Below are positions 1 through 14,342 of a stretch of 64,000 nucleotides of DNA, piece by piece. Origin of the DNA: Eustoma russellianum (Eukaryota > Streptophyta > Magnoliopsida > Gentianales > Gentianaceae); contig AP025057.1 of NCBI GenBank assembly GCA_036186865.1, forward strand, positions 20,866,227-20,930,226. Direction: 5' to 3'. The position numbers and the translations under genes were made by a program. Position 1 is the first letter of the stretch. The number at the start of each line of letters is the position of its first letter. A model generated the notes under the pieces. That model had not been told where the DNA came from. It did not search any database and saw nothing but the letters and a program-made list of their open reading frames with translations.

Positions 1-2174
1 GAGAAGTGAACCGGAAAAAAAAATATAGAATAAAGAGCAATAGACGCAAATAGAAGGAAGGGAAGAGAAGAGAAAGGGGAGGAGGTAGAGGTATCACCGC
101 GCCCAAACTCATTTGGTAGTCGTATAATTGTGAAAGAGACTGCAACCAGGTAGGTTCCCTTTTCCCCCTCCAATTGGTACAAATTCCAGCATGCTTTGGT
201 GATATATTATGTGTTTATTGTTTTTAATTGTTGAAATCTATACTATGTTGCTTGATCTGTGAAAAGCATGAGTTTTGATTACTGTGGGATGCGTTTGATT
301 ACTGCGTTTGATGACTGTGGAAAGCGTATACTGTTTTGCGTGGACTGAATTTGATTTTAGGGAAAAATTTGATAATCAAAATATTAAAACTGCTTTGGTT
401 TTGATTTTAGGGAAAAATTTGATAATCAAAATAGTAAAACTGCTTTGGTTTTGATTTTAGGGAAAAAATTTGATAATCAAAATAGTATAAGCTTTGCGCA
501 TGCGTTTTGAGTCTGTGGAGTGCTGCGCAGAAGTCTATGCTATGCGTGCTCTGCGTCTATCTGATTTGAGGTTAGGGATGAATTTGATATCAAAAGAATT
601 TCTAGGATTTATTTTATTCATGTTATTTAATTGATTAAAAATAGTATTAAATATAGAAAAAATATAAGTAAATATCAGAAAACCATAAATATATTCTAGA
701 AATTATAAAATACTGAAATTAAATGAATTTCATCAAATTTCTGTGTAGCGGGCCGATTGTGCGCAGGTCTGACTCATTTACTTAATATATATAAAATTAA
801 ATTAAATTAAAATAATCTACTGAGCCGACCGCGGGCCGGGCCGAATGGCCAACGGACCGGGCCCCAGTTGGCTGGCCCAATTAAACGAAAAATAAAAATA
901 AAAATAATATAATTCTGAATTTCTGGAAATTCTATAAATGTTATTTAATTAATTTTAAATAGTAATAATTATAGGAAAAATATAAATAAAATCAAAAATT
1001 ATATATAAATTCCAGATATTATAAAATGCTGAGATTAAATTATTTTTTACTAAAGTTCATTAATTGTGATAATTCATTTAAATTGGATAATTGGGTAATA
1101 AATAGAAATAAATTAGGAAAAAATGAGAAAAAAATATAGAAAATGCACAATAAATGTATACAAGCCATGAAAAAATAGGTTTAACGTCAAACAACATTAA
1201 ATCATTACTCGGATAATAAATGAACCTACATTTGAGTGCCGGAGGATGGTGAGGATGGGCCAGGGGCCTCAGACGATCTTAAATGAACCTAGATTTGAGT
1301 GCCGGAGGATGGTGAGGATTGGCCAGGGGCCTCAGGCGATTGTGCTTTTGCATTCATGGCACGTGCATTGCATTGATGGCGGGTCATGACGTACGGGTCA
1401 CGGGCGCTCAGGATGGTGTACGGTGGCGGGGCCACGACACTCAGGATGGTGTGCAGTGGCGCGGCCACGCACACTCAGTATGGTGACTGTGGGGTGTACG
1501 ACCTGCAGCCACTCAGTAGGACCCAGGTTCACGCATTGCACGGTGGAGATATCGGCATTCTGTGTGACATGACTTAGTTGCGTGTGACATGCATAGTAGG
1601 ACATGCATCACGATGTTGCGCATTCTTTATCTGAAGTGAATTACTTTCCGCAGTCTTTCATATGCTTATGTGATATCATGTTTTATGTGTTATGTGTTAT
1701 ATCATTTTAGTATGCTAGTCTTGTACGAGTTGGAGGCAGGTGCCTACTGGGTGATTTCTCGTCACTCACCCCTACTCCCCCCCCCCACCTGGTGATAACA
1801 AAGAAGCGTATGACTATATCTTTGCTGAGGACGGAGCTGACACATTAGTATGGACAGACTGATGGTCGCACCTAGGATACGAAGAGACCATGCGGCTGTC
1901 TATCGTTATTTTATTGGGGTTTCATCAGACACTATCCTGTTTAGACTGATAGCATTTAGAGGCTGGCACGGTGACTTTATTACCATCATTGATGTAGTAT
2001 TTTATTGAGGATTTCCTTGTACATGTAATTTGATGTTATGGTAATTCGTTTCCGCGAAAAATTTCTACGTCTTTTCGGACAGGTCAGAAATTGTTTCGAC
2101 GCCTTGTATTCTTCTCAGTGAGATACGACGGGTGCACTGTTCCCGATGAAAGGGTTCAGGAGCGGGGCGCTACA
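1..2174 (+). repeat. 5' LTR (window-truncated) of gypsy element A
   Basis: This stretch is repeated almost base for base at 6270-8439, which is the 3' LTR of the same element. It ends in GGCGCTACA and is followed by GG and a primer-binding site, as expected for a 5' LTR. By alignment with the 3' copy, roughly 470 bp of its start lie outside the window. By eye the two copies differ at about 25-30 places, including small indels. Inside are a direct repeat of about 60 bp around GATTTTAGGGAAAAATTTGA (about 345-492) and a GC-rich minisatellite (about 1400-1490). Short open frames here are repeat artefacts. Confidence 0.92.
1400..1490 (+). repeat. GC-rich minisatellite inside the LTR of element A
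   Basis: About three diverged units of the form CACTCAGGATGGTGTACGG plus a GGCG(C/G)GGCCACG block follow each other. The same array occurs in the other LTRs of this family at about 7668-7758, 43458-43550 and 50875-50965, so it is part of the LTR and not a local expansion. It creates short open frames on both strands that should not be called genes. Confidence 0.8.
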
Positions 2175-2176
2175 GG

Positions 2177-2187
2177 TGGTATCAGAG
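2177..2187 (+). promoter_or_regulatory. Primer-binding site of element A (initiator Met tRNA)
   Basis: TGGTATCAGAG lies two bases after the LTR end. It matches the 3' end complement of plant initiator methionine tRNA, the usual primer for reverse transcription in plant LTR retrotransposons. Confidence 0.9.
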
Positions 2188-2463
2188 ACGAGGCTTCAGA
2201 TCCGTCTCGGGAACGCAGGATTAACTAGATCGCTTAGACATAAGCTATGATCCTTACCTAGGAATAACGATTATACCCTAATAAATGAAGTAGATCTAAG
2301 TTATGATCGGGCTAAGGGAGGTGTGTGCCGTTGGTGAGCTTTCTCTATTTAATTACCATTGTATCCCTGAGCTTTCGCATGAGCCCATAAATGCTCAAAT
2401 CTTGCTATCACTCTCGTCAATCTGAATTCTCGTCAAGGCTCGTGTGAAATCCAAGAAAATGCC

Positions 2464-3015
2464 GTGTGATGTAAAAAAAACCTGGCAAGGAGGCAACGGT
2501 GGTCATGGTAACGACCACCAGGATCAGGGGATCATCCTCCAAGCATTAGACGACACCATGGCCACCACTTTGGCGCAACAGTGACTGTAAACTATGCAGT
2601 GATAATAGCAGTTAAACTAGCGTCTTCCGCCGTTGCTACCACCAGATCTGAGGTCCTACTACGTTGAAATACAAGCCGTCCGGAATTCGATGTTTAGAAG
2701 CACCCTTCACCAAAGAGGCAGAGGTATACGACATAGCCGCTAATGATCACAAGACCGCCCGCGACGAAAGTACAGTCATGGAGGAGTGCATGGCCATCGC
2801 CGCCACCATGTGCTCATTGTGGATGCCACATTCGGGTCAGTGTGGGAGGATTATGCAAGCATGAGTGCAACAATAAGGACGTTTTAAGAGTAAAGGCACC
2901 GAGTAGAGGCCGGCGCCACTATCACAGCAGAATCAGGTACAACATAAAGGGAAGCAAGGATCAGTGCCCAGATCCACGTGACGACTGATGCGGACATCCG
3001 GGGGGCTGGCGACGT
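2464..3015 (+). pseudogene. Degraded gag remnant of element A
   Basis: Short collinear blocks match the gag of element C. They are a start region (2464-2580), a block with the motif CGATGTTTAG (about 2665-2720), a zinc-knuckle block with CACCATGTGCTCATTGTGG (about 2804-2860), and the Gag C-terminus GACGTCGTAGCAG (about 3010-3022). Between the blocks, several hundred bases present in C are missing or scrambled. No reading frame spans it, so it cannot encode Gag. Confidence 0.7.
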
Positions 3016-3089
3016 CGTAGCAGAGTTCAACCGTCGGCGACCAGGTCTCAATGACTCATCATCAGTGCAGATGATGTTAGTCAGAGATA

Positions 3090-3345
3090 AATGATCAGGG
3101 TTGCGCAGCAGAAACGTGGCTTTCTTAAGTCACGTAAGTTTAGAAGATTGAACTACAGTGGACCCGAAGAAGATCAAAGATATCGCTGAGTAGCCCTGAC
3201 TGACCAGTATGACCGAAGTAAGGAGTTGTCTTGTTTCGGCCAGCTGTTATGTAGAATTTGTTGAAGGATCTTCGTCGATACTGGTGCCCCTGAACAGACG
3301 GAAGCATAAGGAGGCGAAGTTCGAGTGGACAGTTAAAATCGACAA
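3090..3345 (+). pseudogene. Reverse transcriptase C-terminal remnant of element A
   Basis: Two blocks match the end of the RT domain of element C. The first is around GTGGCTTTCTTAAGTCACGT (compare GCGTTCTTGGGACACGTGG at about 46950). The second begins ACCGAAGTAAGGAGTT, with translated matches such as TEVRSCL and FVEGSSSI to the family's TEVRSFL and FVEGFSSI. Protease and most of RT are absent between the gag remnant and this point. Confidence 0.7.
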
Positions 3346-3349
3346 AGAT

Positions 3350-5027
<1,678 letters not shown>

Positions 5028-5757
5028 TGGACGGAGCTCATTTTGAGTATTGCATTCCCCCTCCAGACCAATGAGTGGCCAAAGGAGACGATACAAACAT
5101 TCAAGAATATGCTGAGAGCTTGCGCCATCGATTTTAAGGGGAACTAGGACGGTATGATCTAGTTGATTGAGTTCTCCAACAACAACAATCATCATAGTGC
5201 CATTGGCATGGCACCATTTGAGACACTCTATGGGCGTAAGAGCGGACCCCTATCCATTAGGGTGAAGTTGGAGAGAGCGCGCCATCACTGGTTCAGAGCT
5301 CGTTGAACAGACCAAGAAAAAAAAAGATAAAGATGATTCGAGAAAGACTTAAGGTTACTCAAGATAGAAGCAAGAGTTGGGCAGGCTCGAAGAGGCGTTC
5401 CTTGGAGTTGCGGCCAGAGACAATGTTTACTTGAAGGTGTCACCTATAGAAGGTGTGGTACATTTGGTATGAAGGGAAACTAAGGTCACGGTACATTGGG
5501 GCCTTGTGAGATACTCGAAAGGATCGGTTCGTTAGCTTACCGTTTGGCGATACCTCCGCCGCTGGTCCAAGTGCATAAGGTATTCTATGTTTTTCAGCTA
5601 AGGAGGTACGTTCAGACGTGAGTTATGTATTGGACACACCACTTTTAAGAATTAGACCGGATGCGTCGTATCAAGAGATTCTTGATCGGATCATACACCG
5701 CAAAGATCAGGAGCTGGAGGATTAGATGCGAAAGCGCTACCCTTACCTCGTATAAGG
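5028..5757 (+). pseudogene. Integrase C-terminus and chromodomain remnant of element A
   Basis: Nucleotide similarity to element C at about 48399-49203 runs through the integrase catalytic end, the GPY/F-like region and the C-terminal chromodomain-like tail. Stops and indels break every frame, for example an in-frame TAG at GGGGAACTAGG near 5145. The order matches intact pol, so this is the 3' end of the original gene. Confidence 0.8.
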
Positions 5758-5763
5758 TACGAT

Positions 5764-5801
5764 AAGTTTCGAGGACGAAACTTCTTGTAAGGTGGGTAGG
5801 A
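5764..5801 (+). promoter_or_regulatory. Hairpin motif and polypurine tract before the 3' LTR of element A
   Basis: AAGTTTCGAGGACGAAACTT (5764-5783) is a perfect 8-bp inverted repeat with an AGGA loop. The purine-rich tract AAGGTGGGTAGGA (5789-5801) follows and abuts the LTR. The same pair is found in elements B and C. The tract primes plus-strand DNA synthesis; the role of the hairpin is not known to me. Confidence 0.8.
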
Positions 5802-8439
5802 TGTTACACCCGAGAATTTTCGAATTAGCCGTTACGCGTTAATTGGAAACTAACGTAGCCGTTGGGTGTAACGACCGTCCGAAATTAAAGTTATTATAGC
5901 GTATCGCTATGTGTAAGTGATATCGTAGTTATAGTTATACATATGGATATATTTGTATGTAAATATAAATAGCGATATAGGATAAGTAATTAAAAATAAA
6001 AAATAAAAATAAAAATAAATAAAAAAACAATAAAGGATAAATATAAAACATAAAGTGCCGTTTGAATTAAGATAGATTAAAAATAAATAATAAATAATAA
6101 AAAAAGGAAATTGACATGTAAATTTAAGATAGAGGATAAGGATGAATTAAATTTTAAAAAAAAAAGATAATTAAAAAAAGAAAAGGGGAACGTGGATTGG
6201 GGGAGTACGTAACTGCTCCCCCAAATTCAGCACTTGACGTTAAATAACAAGGGGGAAGGTTTCGGCTGGGAGAAGTGAACCGGAAAAAAAATATAGAATA
6301 AAGAGCAATAGACGCAAATAGAAGGAAGGGAAGAGAAGAGAAAGGGGAGGAGGTAGAGGTATCATCGCGCCCAAACTCATTTGGTAGTCGTATAATTGCG
6401 AAAGAGACTGCAACCAGGTAGGTTCCCTTTTCCCCCTCCAATTGGTACAAATTCCAGCATGCTTTGGTGATTTATTATGTGTTTATTGTTTTTAATTGTT
6501 GAAATCTATACTATGTTGCTTGATCTGTGAAAAGCATGAGTTTTGATTACTATGTGATGCGTTTGATTACTGCGTTTGATGACTGTGGAATGCGTATACT
6601 GTTTTGCGTGGACTGAATTTGATTTTAGGGAAAAATTTGATAATCAAAATATTAAAACTGCTTTGGTTTTGATTTTAGAGAAAAATTTGATAATCAAAAT
6701 AGTAAAACTGCTTTGGTTTTGATTTTAGGGAAAAAAATTTGATAATCAAAATAATATAAGCTTTGCGCATGCGTTTTGAGTCTGTGGAATGCTGCGCAGA
6801 AGTCTATGCTATGCGTGCTCTGCGTCTATCTGATTTGAGGTTAGGGATGAATTTGATATCAAAAGAATTTCTAGGATTTATTTTATTCATGTTATTTAAT
6901 TGATTAAAAATAGTATTAAATATAGAAAAAATATAAGTAAATATCAGAAAACCATAAATATATTCTAGAAATTATAAAATACTGAAATTAAATGAATTTC
7001 ATCAAATTTCTGTGTAGCGGGCCGATTGTGCGCAGGTCTGACTCATTTACTTAATATATATAAAATAAAATAAAATAAAATAATCTACTGAGCCGACCGC
7101 GGGCCGGGCCGAATGGCCAACGGACCGGGCCCCAGTTGGCTGGCCCAATTAAATGAAAAATAAAAATAAAAATAATATAATTCTGAATTTCTGGAAATTC
7201 TATAAATGTTATTTAATTAATTTTAAATAGTAATAATTATAGGAAAAATATAAATAAAATCAAAAATTATATATAAATTCCAGATATTATAAAATGCTGA
7301 GATTAAATTATTTTTTACTAAAGTTCATTAATTGTGATAATTCATTTAAATTGGATAATTGGGTAATAAATAGAAATAAATTAGGAAAAAATGAGAAAAA
7401 AATATAGAAAATGCACAATAAATGTATACAAGCCATGAAAAAATAGGTTTAACGTCAAACAACATTAAATCATTACTCGGATAATAAATGAACCTACATT
7501 TGAGTGCCGGAGGATGGTGAGGATGGGCCAGGGGCCTGAGACGATCTTAAATGAACCTAGATTTGAGTGCCGGAGGATGGTGAGGATTGGCCAGGGGCCT
7601 CAGGCGATTGTGCTTTTGCATTCATGGCACGTGCATTGCATTGATGGCGGGTCATGACGTACGGGTTACGGGCGCTCAGGATGGTGTACGGTGGCGGGGC
7701 CACGACACTCAGGATGGTGTGCAGTGGCGCGGCCACGCACACTCAGTATGGTGACTGTGGGGTGTACGACCTGCAGCCACTCAGTAGGACCCAGGTTCAT
7801 GCATTGCACGGTAGAGATATCGGCATTCTGTGTGACATGACTTAGTTGCGTGTGACATGCATAGTAGGACATGCATCACGATGTTGCGCAGTCTTTATCT
7901 GAAGTGAATTACTTTCCACAGTCTTTCATATGCTTATGTGATATCATGTTTTATGTGTTATGTGTTATATCATTTTAGTATGCTAGTCTTGTACGAGTTG
8001 GAGGCAGGTGCCTACTGGGTGATTTCCCGTCATTCACCCCTACTCTCCCCCCACCAGGTGAGAACGAAGAAGCGTATGACTATATCTTTGCTGAGGACGG
8101 GGCTGACACATTAGTATGGACAGACTGATGGTCGCACCTAGGATACGAAGAGAGATGCGGCTGTCTATCGTTATTTTATTGGGGTTTCATCAGACACTAT
8201 CCTGTTTAGACTGATAGCATTTAGAGGCTGGCACGGTGACTTTATTACCATCATTGATGTAGTATTTTATTGAGGATTTCCTTGTACATATAATTTGATG
8301 TTATGGTAATTCGTTTCCGCGAAAAATTTCTACGTCTTTTCGGACAGGTCAGAAATTGTTTCGACGCCTTGTATTCTTCTCAGTGAGATACGGCGGGTGC
8401 ACTGTTCCCGATGAAAGGGTTCGGGAGCGGGGCGCTACA
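5802..8439 (+). repeat. 3' LTR of gypsy element A
   Basis: It begins TGTTACACCCGAG directly after the polypurine tract and ends GGGGCGCTACA, 2638 bp, with TG/CA termini. It repeats the 5' LTR and has the same internal tandem repeats. The flank after it is GTTGA. The matching target duplication would be left of the window, so it cannot be checked here. Confidence 0.92.
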
Positions 8440-9189
8440 GTTGAGCTATCCGACAATCAGCTAGGCTCAGCACAAAGCAGAGCTCAGCTCGGCAATAACA
8501 TTCATGGCTCTATTGAGTAGAGATCCGAAGTGAGTCCAGGACCCTATCCTTAATACGTATTGCTCTGGTGTACTATGCTCAACCAATTGGAGCAATCGTC
8601 TCTCAGGATACATCGGAGTTAGTTCAGACGAGCGGCACTATAGCGTATGAACTCTACGAACCTGTGAGATGTCCTAAACCTCTCGGTATACAAATGCAGA
8701 AGTGAATAGGAGGGAGTATGCAGAGAATGATCGTGCAGAAGAGGATCGCAGAGAAAAGAAAGAGATTTTGGACTTTGTAGTGTGTGTCCACAGAGGTCAG
8801 ATACGCCAATATTTATGCGGAAATTCTAAGGTCAATTTGTTACAGTCAGTTCAATCTCAGTCGTAGGATCAGATACCAGCTTGGCATGAACCATTGGATC
8901 AGATAACCGTACTAAATCTGTCCTCAGCCATCAGATCAAATAACTGTTCATCCTGAGCCGTCAGATCATAACAAATTCAGGTCAGTTTGGCCGGTTAAAG
9001 TTCCAACAACTTTTCAAAATTTAACCTTTGCCGATATTAACAACCTGGAGAGTTTGAACTGAAACAAACTTCACTCCAGCTGATAAGATCCAACCCGGTG
9101 CTGCAGGACCCGGCCTGCAGTCTACAGCCTGCAGCCTGGGCTGTAGCCCGGTCCGCAACTTGAGCCCATCTGGTCCGTATCTCAGTCCG
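8440..9189. other. Unassigned DNA between elements A and B
   Basis: No coding region is recognised. The last part (about 9090-9160) is GC-rich, with repeated CCTGCAG/CAGCCTG words. This stretch was continuous with the DNA after 21782 before element B inserted, because the GTCCG duplication flanks B. It may be an older, unrecognised LTR. Confidence 0.5.
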
Positions 9190-9964
9190 TGTAGCGCCCC
9201 AGCCCGATACCGTTATCGGAACCAGTGCACCCGCCGTAGTCTACTATGAGAACTACGAAGCGTCAAGCAGATCAAGCATACATCCTTCATAATGTAAGAT
9301 AAAACCAGCGGGAACGTCATAAAATCTAAACCTTCATTGTCAATATTACAACCAGAAACTGCAGCGGAAATAAAACTGTTTGTTCATCTAGCCAACATAG
9401 GTTTTAGAACAACATAATAACAATAAGTTTTGCAAACTTAAACAAAATAGTCCAGCATCTATCTATTCCCTTGTCCATCGTCCCATTGAGCCCACTCGCC
9501 GTCGTCTTCGATAAATATCAACTCATAATCAGGCTCACCTGAAAAGAAGATAGAATGATTGTTCTTAGCGAAAACTTCGCCAGCAAGTAACCCGTCTATA
9601 CACCTTACGGAATCACACACGTCGAGTCACCAGTGTATAAAACATTGCCCAAAAATAAGGTGCTCGGGTTAGCAAATAGCATCTTAATAAGGATTACTCA
9701 AAACAGATAAAGTCCATATAGGTACACAGTTACGAGAACAACATGTATTAAAACAACGTATCACATAAGCAAGTCATAGACTAATCACGTTTCTTGCATG
9801 TCAAGTCTTATGCTTCGTGTATCATGATGCATGTACTTCTTTAAAATCACACACAACACCCATGCATATGCCTTCTTTCATAAACATGTCATGCATGTCA
9901 TTTCACAAACATTTCATCACTTTACATATCATATTCTTCGCGTAGCAGAACTTTATACCCTGTG

Positions 9965-10080
9965 CTGAAAGGTCCACGGCCCCATTACATATATCATATA
10001 TCCGTGCTGATAGGTCCACGGCCCCATAAAATACTTCATTTTCCGTGCGGATAGGTCCACGGCCCCATAACATACTTTAT
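9965..10080. repeat. Tandem repeat with AGGTCCACGGCCCCAT units in the LTR of B
   Basis: Three units containing AGGTCCACGGCCCCAT recur about every 45 bp. A further TTTATACCCTG word is repeated up to about 10150. The same array is in the other LTR at about 19985-20110. Confidence 0.85.
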
Positions 10081-10333
10081 ACCCTGCTGTTGACTCACAG
10101 ATCACGCTCTTTATACCCTGCTTTCGCAGACGTGACTTTTATACCCTGCGATCAACCAGCAGCCATTTTGTCTTTCGAAAACTTTAAACCTTTCTTGTTC
10201 TTTTGCAAAACATATCTCAAATCAAATACAAGTGCCCATGTCATGATGCAGGATGCACAAATAGCTTCATATCAACATGTAACACACACACATACATCTT
10301 GCCTATCAAGCATACGGTCTTGCACCTCAAACA

Positions 10334-12875
10334 TGTTGGACCGTGCACCTGCAATGAACACCACTAGAGGGGGGGGGGGGTGAATAGTGGTTAGCGGAAA
10401 TTACACTACAACCCTTTGTTAAAATCCCCTTGAAAACAGAATCTGAGACCAACTCAGATTCAGAACCCGTTTTTCAAAAATTCACAAATAATTGTACACA
10501 ACTCCAAAAATTATGAAACTTTCCAGAATTAAACTTCAATGAGTTAACAAGACTCTGTCCAAAAATCAGACAAAAATAATATCGTTTGACCCTTCAAACA
10601 AATTAAAAAATTTAGATGGTCAATCTGGACAGAATTGGACAGAATGTTGCTGATTTTGAAAATAGTGTTTCTCTTTGAATACTCAACCAAAAAGGTTGAT
10701 CTTTATATCAAAACACTCCTTAGGATGTGTAGATGAAGTTTCCAAAAGGCCCTGACCTCAAACAATTCTTGAAAAATACAGAATTTAACTTTTCTCAAAA
10801 CTGGTCAGATTGCAGCCAGATTGGAGCAGTTATCTTGCAAAGACTGAAAGATTAACTTTTACTTGCTCAAATCAAGTGATTCTTGTTGCAAATGAAAGCT
10901 AACAGTATGAAGTATAACTCCACCAAAAATCACGAATTTTGAAAATGTTTAGCTATTTTTTCAAATTGTGTGAAGTTGGGTGAAAACTGCAGTCAAAAAC
11001 GGGCAGAAAACAGAAATAAAGAAACAAGAGAAGAACACCGAAGATTTATCCTGGTTCGGTCAATGTGACCTACTCCAGTCCCAAGGAACACCTTTCCTTG
11101 GATTTCACTATGATATGAACACCTTACAACAAGAGCCAAGCTTGATCCTTGGGTTATACACCAACTCTACTCAAGACTTGGATAATCACCTTCTAAGCAA
11201 CACTTAGTTGCAATACCTCCAACACCTATTGATGTAGCCTTATAAAGATGGCTAATCAATCTTACAAATGAAGCTCAAGAGGCTTGTAGCTCACCAAAAT
11301 ATTAAGAACAACTTTGCTACAACAAAATACAACAACAAGAACAAGAAGATGAATATGAAAGCTATAAAATGCTTGTGAGCTTCAAGTGTGTTTCATCTTC
11401 TTCACCATTGCCTCTATTTATAGTGTGATTTGAGCCTTGAAGATAAGAATGCCAATGTGTCATCATCTTCATCATCAACTCCAAATGTCTTCTCATCATT
11501 GGTTGGCTTTGTACACTTGGCAAAATAAAACACAATGATTGGTCCACCTTGGCAACTTTATGTGGCTGAAATTTTCAACAAAAAAATGACTTGGAATTAT
11601 CTTGAAAATGTGAAGATAATAGCACCATAACAACTCCATCATCTTCTCAACTCTTTGGCAAGATAATAGGCATTGAGAATTGACCATTTTAAACTTCAAA
11701 GTCAGCTCCAAAAACAATAGTAGCCGTTGGCTACTTGCCTTTTTACAAAAAAAAAATATATTTTGATTTTCTTTAATAAAATAAGAAAGGATAATACCAC
11801 CAAATTATCCTCAAATTCAAGCAACATAATAGGGCATGTGAAGTCTTCATTTGACTTCAAAAATCTGCTGAAAATACCCAAGAAAACCAATATAGCCGTT
11901 GGCTATTTTTAGTAAATTCCAAGTTGGCAATTTTGCCAACTAGCTCCTTTTTGGTTGGTCCACTTGTCTCCAACTCATAAAATAAATACCACATCATGTC
12001 CACCTGATTAGTCACGTTTTTTCACATATATATAAGTGTAGCAACTCAGATTTTTGAAGAAGAAATAAATAGATAACACTTGACAAGATTATGTCAACGT
12101 GTAACACCGAAATTCCCCAATATTTCTTCTTATCTGTTGAGATCATTTCCACACCTTTACACCTTTAATATCTATGAATAATGATGATAAATGTTCTCTT
12201 ATAACATATATAAGAGGGTCTTCGAGAAAAAATAGAATGTGACATCTCAAATCGTCACATATCCAGCTATAGTCAATAATATCATCGGTTGAGAGAATAA
12301 GATATATGATCACCATATTATCTTCAAAATAATAATAATACAGCTCCAGAATGAAGATAATAATATACTCAAGAGATTCCTTGAGTGAAAATACCAAAAA
12401 TACCCTTGGGGGTAAAATGACCAAAATACCCCTGGTGTAAGAAAACTCCAGAAATGACCCGGATGGTCATAAATACTCATGATATCACCTTTGTCATGAT
12501 AAATAGGATAAGAATACATCCTTGAAATATTTTCATCATATCATGTTCCTACAAAATTCAAAATACCAATTTTGCCCTTTTTGGTAAGTTGTAGAAACTT
12601 CCAAGGCATGTTAGTCACAAGACAAAAATAATCACCAAAAACACATAATAATCACATAATGAACACGTATAAATCATGTACAAATGAAAACAATCATTTT
12701 AACACATTTTAGAAAATTATTTCTAAAAACCCTAGACATCGATCGATGTGCAACAACCTGAGAGATCGATGTCAACTTTTTCAACTTTTACACATATAAC
12801 ACCATGTATGACATTTTTAAGTATTTGCCACTTAAAATCATGACTTTGAAAATTATCCAAACATATTTCTCAACA
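10334..12875 (-). mobile_element. Solo LTR of a SIRE-type copia element
   Basis: It begins TGTTGGACCGTGCACC and ends TTTCTCAACA, 2542 bp, with a perfect AAACA duplication at 10329-10333 and 12876-12880. It matches the LTRs of the SIRE-type element at 25675-27842 and 33245-35836 along its length. No internal domain remains, so it looks like the product of LTR-LTR recombination. A poly-G tract lies near 10370-10380. On the minus strand a TATA-like CTATAAATAG is at about 11406-11415, so transcription would run leftward. Confidence 0.95.
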
Positions 12876-13024
12876 AAACACTCTATGGTCGTGTCTTTCC
12901 AAGCCCATCCTTCTTACAAACTCACTCAAGATTCAATCTTATTCTAACTTGATCAACCTACCATCCACACCTCAAATATACCTCAAATACCCTTGCATTT
13001 TATGTTCAAAAGAAGTGTATAAAG

Positions 13025-13345
13025 TTACTACACTTACATAGGGCGCTTAAAGGGTCAAAAATACTTCCAGAATACTTGGAACGCCACTTCGAGCGCCTAA
13101 TGTGGACATGGAGCGCCTCTACTAGGCGTTCGAAGTGTTCGGGGATGATTCAGGACACATTGAACACCACATGAAGCGCCTAATGTGACTTGAAGCGCCT
13201 CATGTAGGCGTTCGAAGTGTTCTGACGGTTCTAAATTGCAGTTTTTCTGCACGGGAAAGCTCCAGGACACATGGAACGCTACATGAAGCGCCTATAGTGA
13301 CATGAAGCGCCTCATGTAGGCGTTCGAAGTGTTCTGACGATGCCA
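13025..13345. repeat. Tandem and inverted GCGCCT/AGGCG repeats in the LTR of B
   Basis: A unit containing GAAGCGCCTCATGTAGGCG and then TTCGAAGTGTTC occurs three times about 100-120 bp apart. Each unit holds the complementary words GCGCCT and AGGCG(T/C), so single strands could fold into short hairpins. The array is conserved in the other LTR at about 20525-20830. Confidence 0.8.
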
Positions 13346-14297
13346 AACTGCAGTTTTTCTGCAGTAACTTCCACCCAACTCCTTTCTTCTTCAACCCTTC
13401 CAGATTCAACACTTAAAGATCCATCTTAACAACTAGATTCATCATACTTAACATACATCTAATCATGAATTGATGCTTAGTTATGCCCAACAACATCCAC
13501 TCTAACTCTCCAATCATACACCACCTTCAAAGGTTATCATCAACAATTCCCACACAACAAGTCTACAACAATGTCATCACTCATCCCTCAATTTCCTGCA
13601 CTTACTCTCAACGTCTAAGTGTAGACAATCAACATAAGAGTAGAGCAAGACAATAAGCATGTCAAAATATATACTTTCATGGGCATGCTTGGTAAATAAC
13701 AAGGCACCACACAACTATTTTCAGAATTATGGCCCAAAGAACAAGACTTTACTCAATTAGCAACAAGACTCACATATAACGAAGCATTTAAGATAGGCAA
13801 GACAAGAATACTAATGTGTGATTCATGTTTTCTCTTTGTAAGAACATAGGGCCTAAAGTATCAAAATTTGCGTAAAGCGTATAGAAAGATTACTTGCCTT
13901 GAATTTTAGATAAGCTTACGGATTTACTGCAGAATCTTGATGAGAATTGAACCTAGAATGGCCTTTATCCTTCCTTCTCTTTCCTCTCTTCTTCTTCTCC
14001 CTCTCCTTTTCTCTTTTCTCTCTTTTTCTCAGAATTTTTCCTTCTTCTTTGTGGCCAAAACCGCCCCCTTATGCTGAGATGGGGAGTTATACTAACTTCC
14101 TATAACTCCCCCTAACTCCTAGTAGGGGCCTTTCAAGTAATTTCTATGAATTACCCTTAATTCTATTTTAAACCCTTCTTTCTTATTCTTGTATGTTTTA
14201 GGTGACTAAGTCTCATAACCTACGAAATTAATTAAGTTGTATCTAAGGTTAACCTCTAAGTATTGAATATCGTGCTTAAAAGTCACGGGGTGTAACA

Positions 14298-14335
14298 TTC
14301 CACCCCCCTTACAAAAAGTTTCGTCCTCGAAACTT
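14298..14335 (-). promoter_or_regulatory. Polypurine tract and hairpin motif of element B
   Basis: Read on the minus strand, the inverted repeat AAGTTTCGAGGACGAAACTT (14316-14335) is followed by AAGGGGGGTGGAA, which abuts the 3' LTR. It is the same arrangement as in elements A and C. Confidence 0.85.
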
Positions 14336-14342
14336 ACGTACC

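Larger units (their letters stand above)
9190..14297 (-). repeat. 3' LTR of element B, interrupted by a solo LTR
   Basis: On the plus strand it runs from TGTAGCGCCCCAGCC to CGGGGTGTAACA and matches 19222-21782. A solo LTR occupies 10334-12875, flanked by AAACA duplications. The other LTR preserves the uninterrupted site CCTCAAACACTCTATGG. Confidence 0.95.

Noticed and set aside
1289..1604. Open frames on both strands (also at 7557-7872, 43200-43809, 50770-51226) that look conserved
   Set aside because: They fall in LTR minisatellites. Their repetition reflects LTR copies, not conserved proteins.
9965..10150. Regularly spaced repeats that could suggest a CRISPR array
   Set aside because: Units are few, spacers are themselves similar, and the array is part of a retrotransposon LTR in a plant genome.
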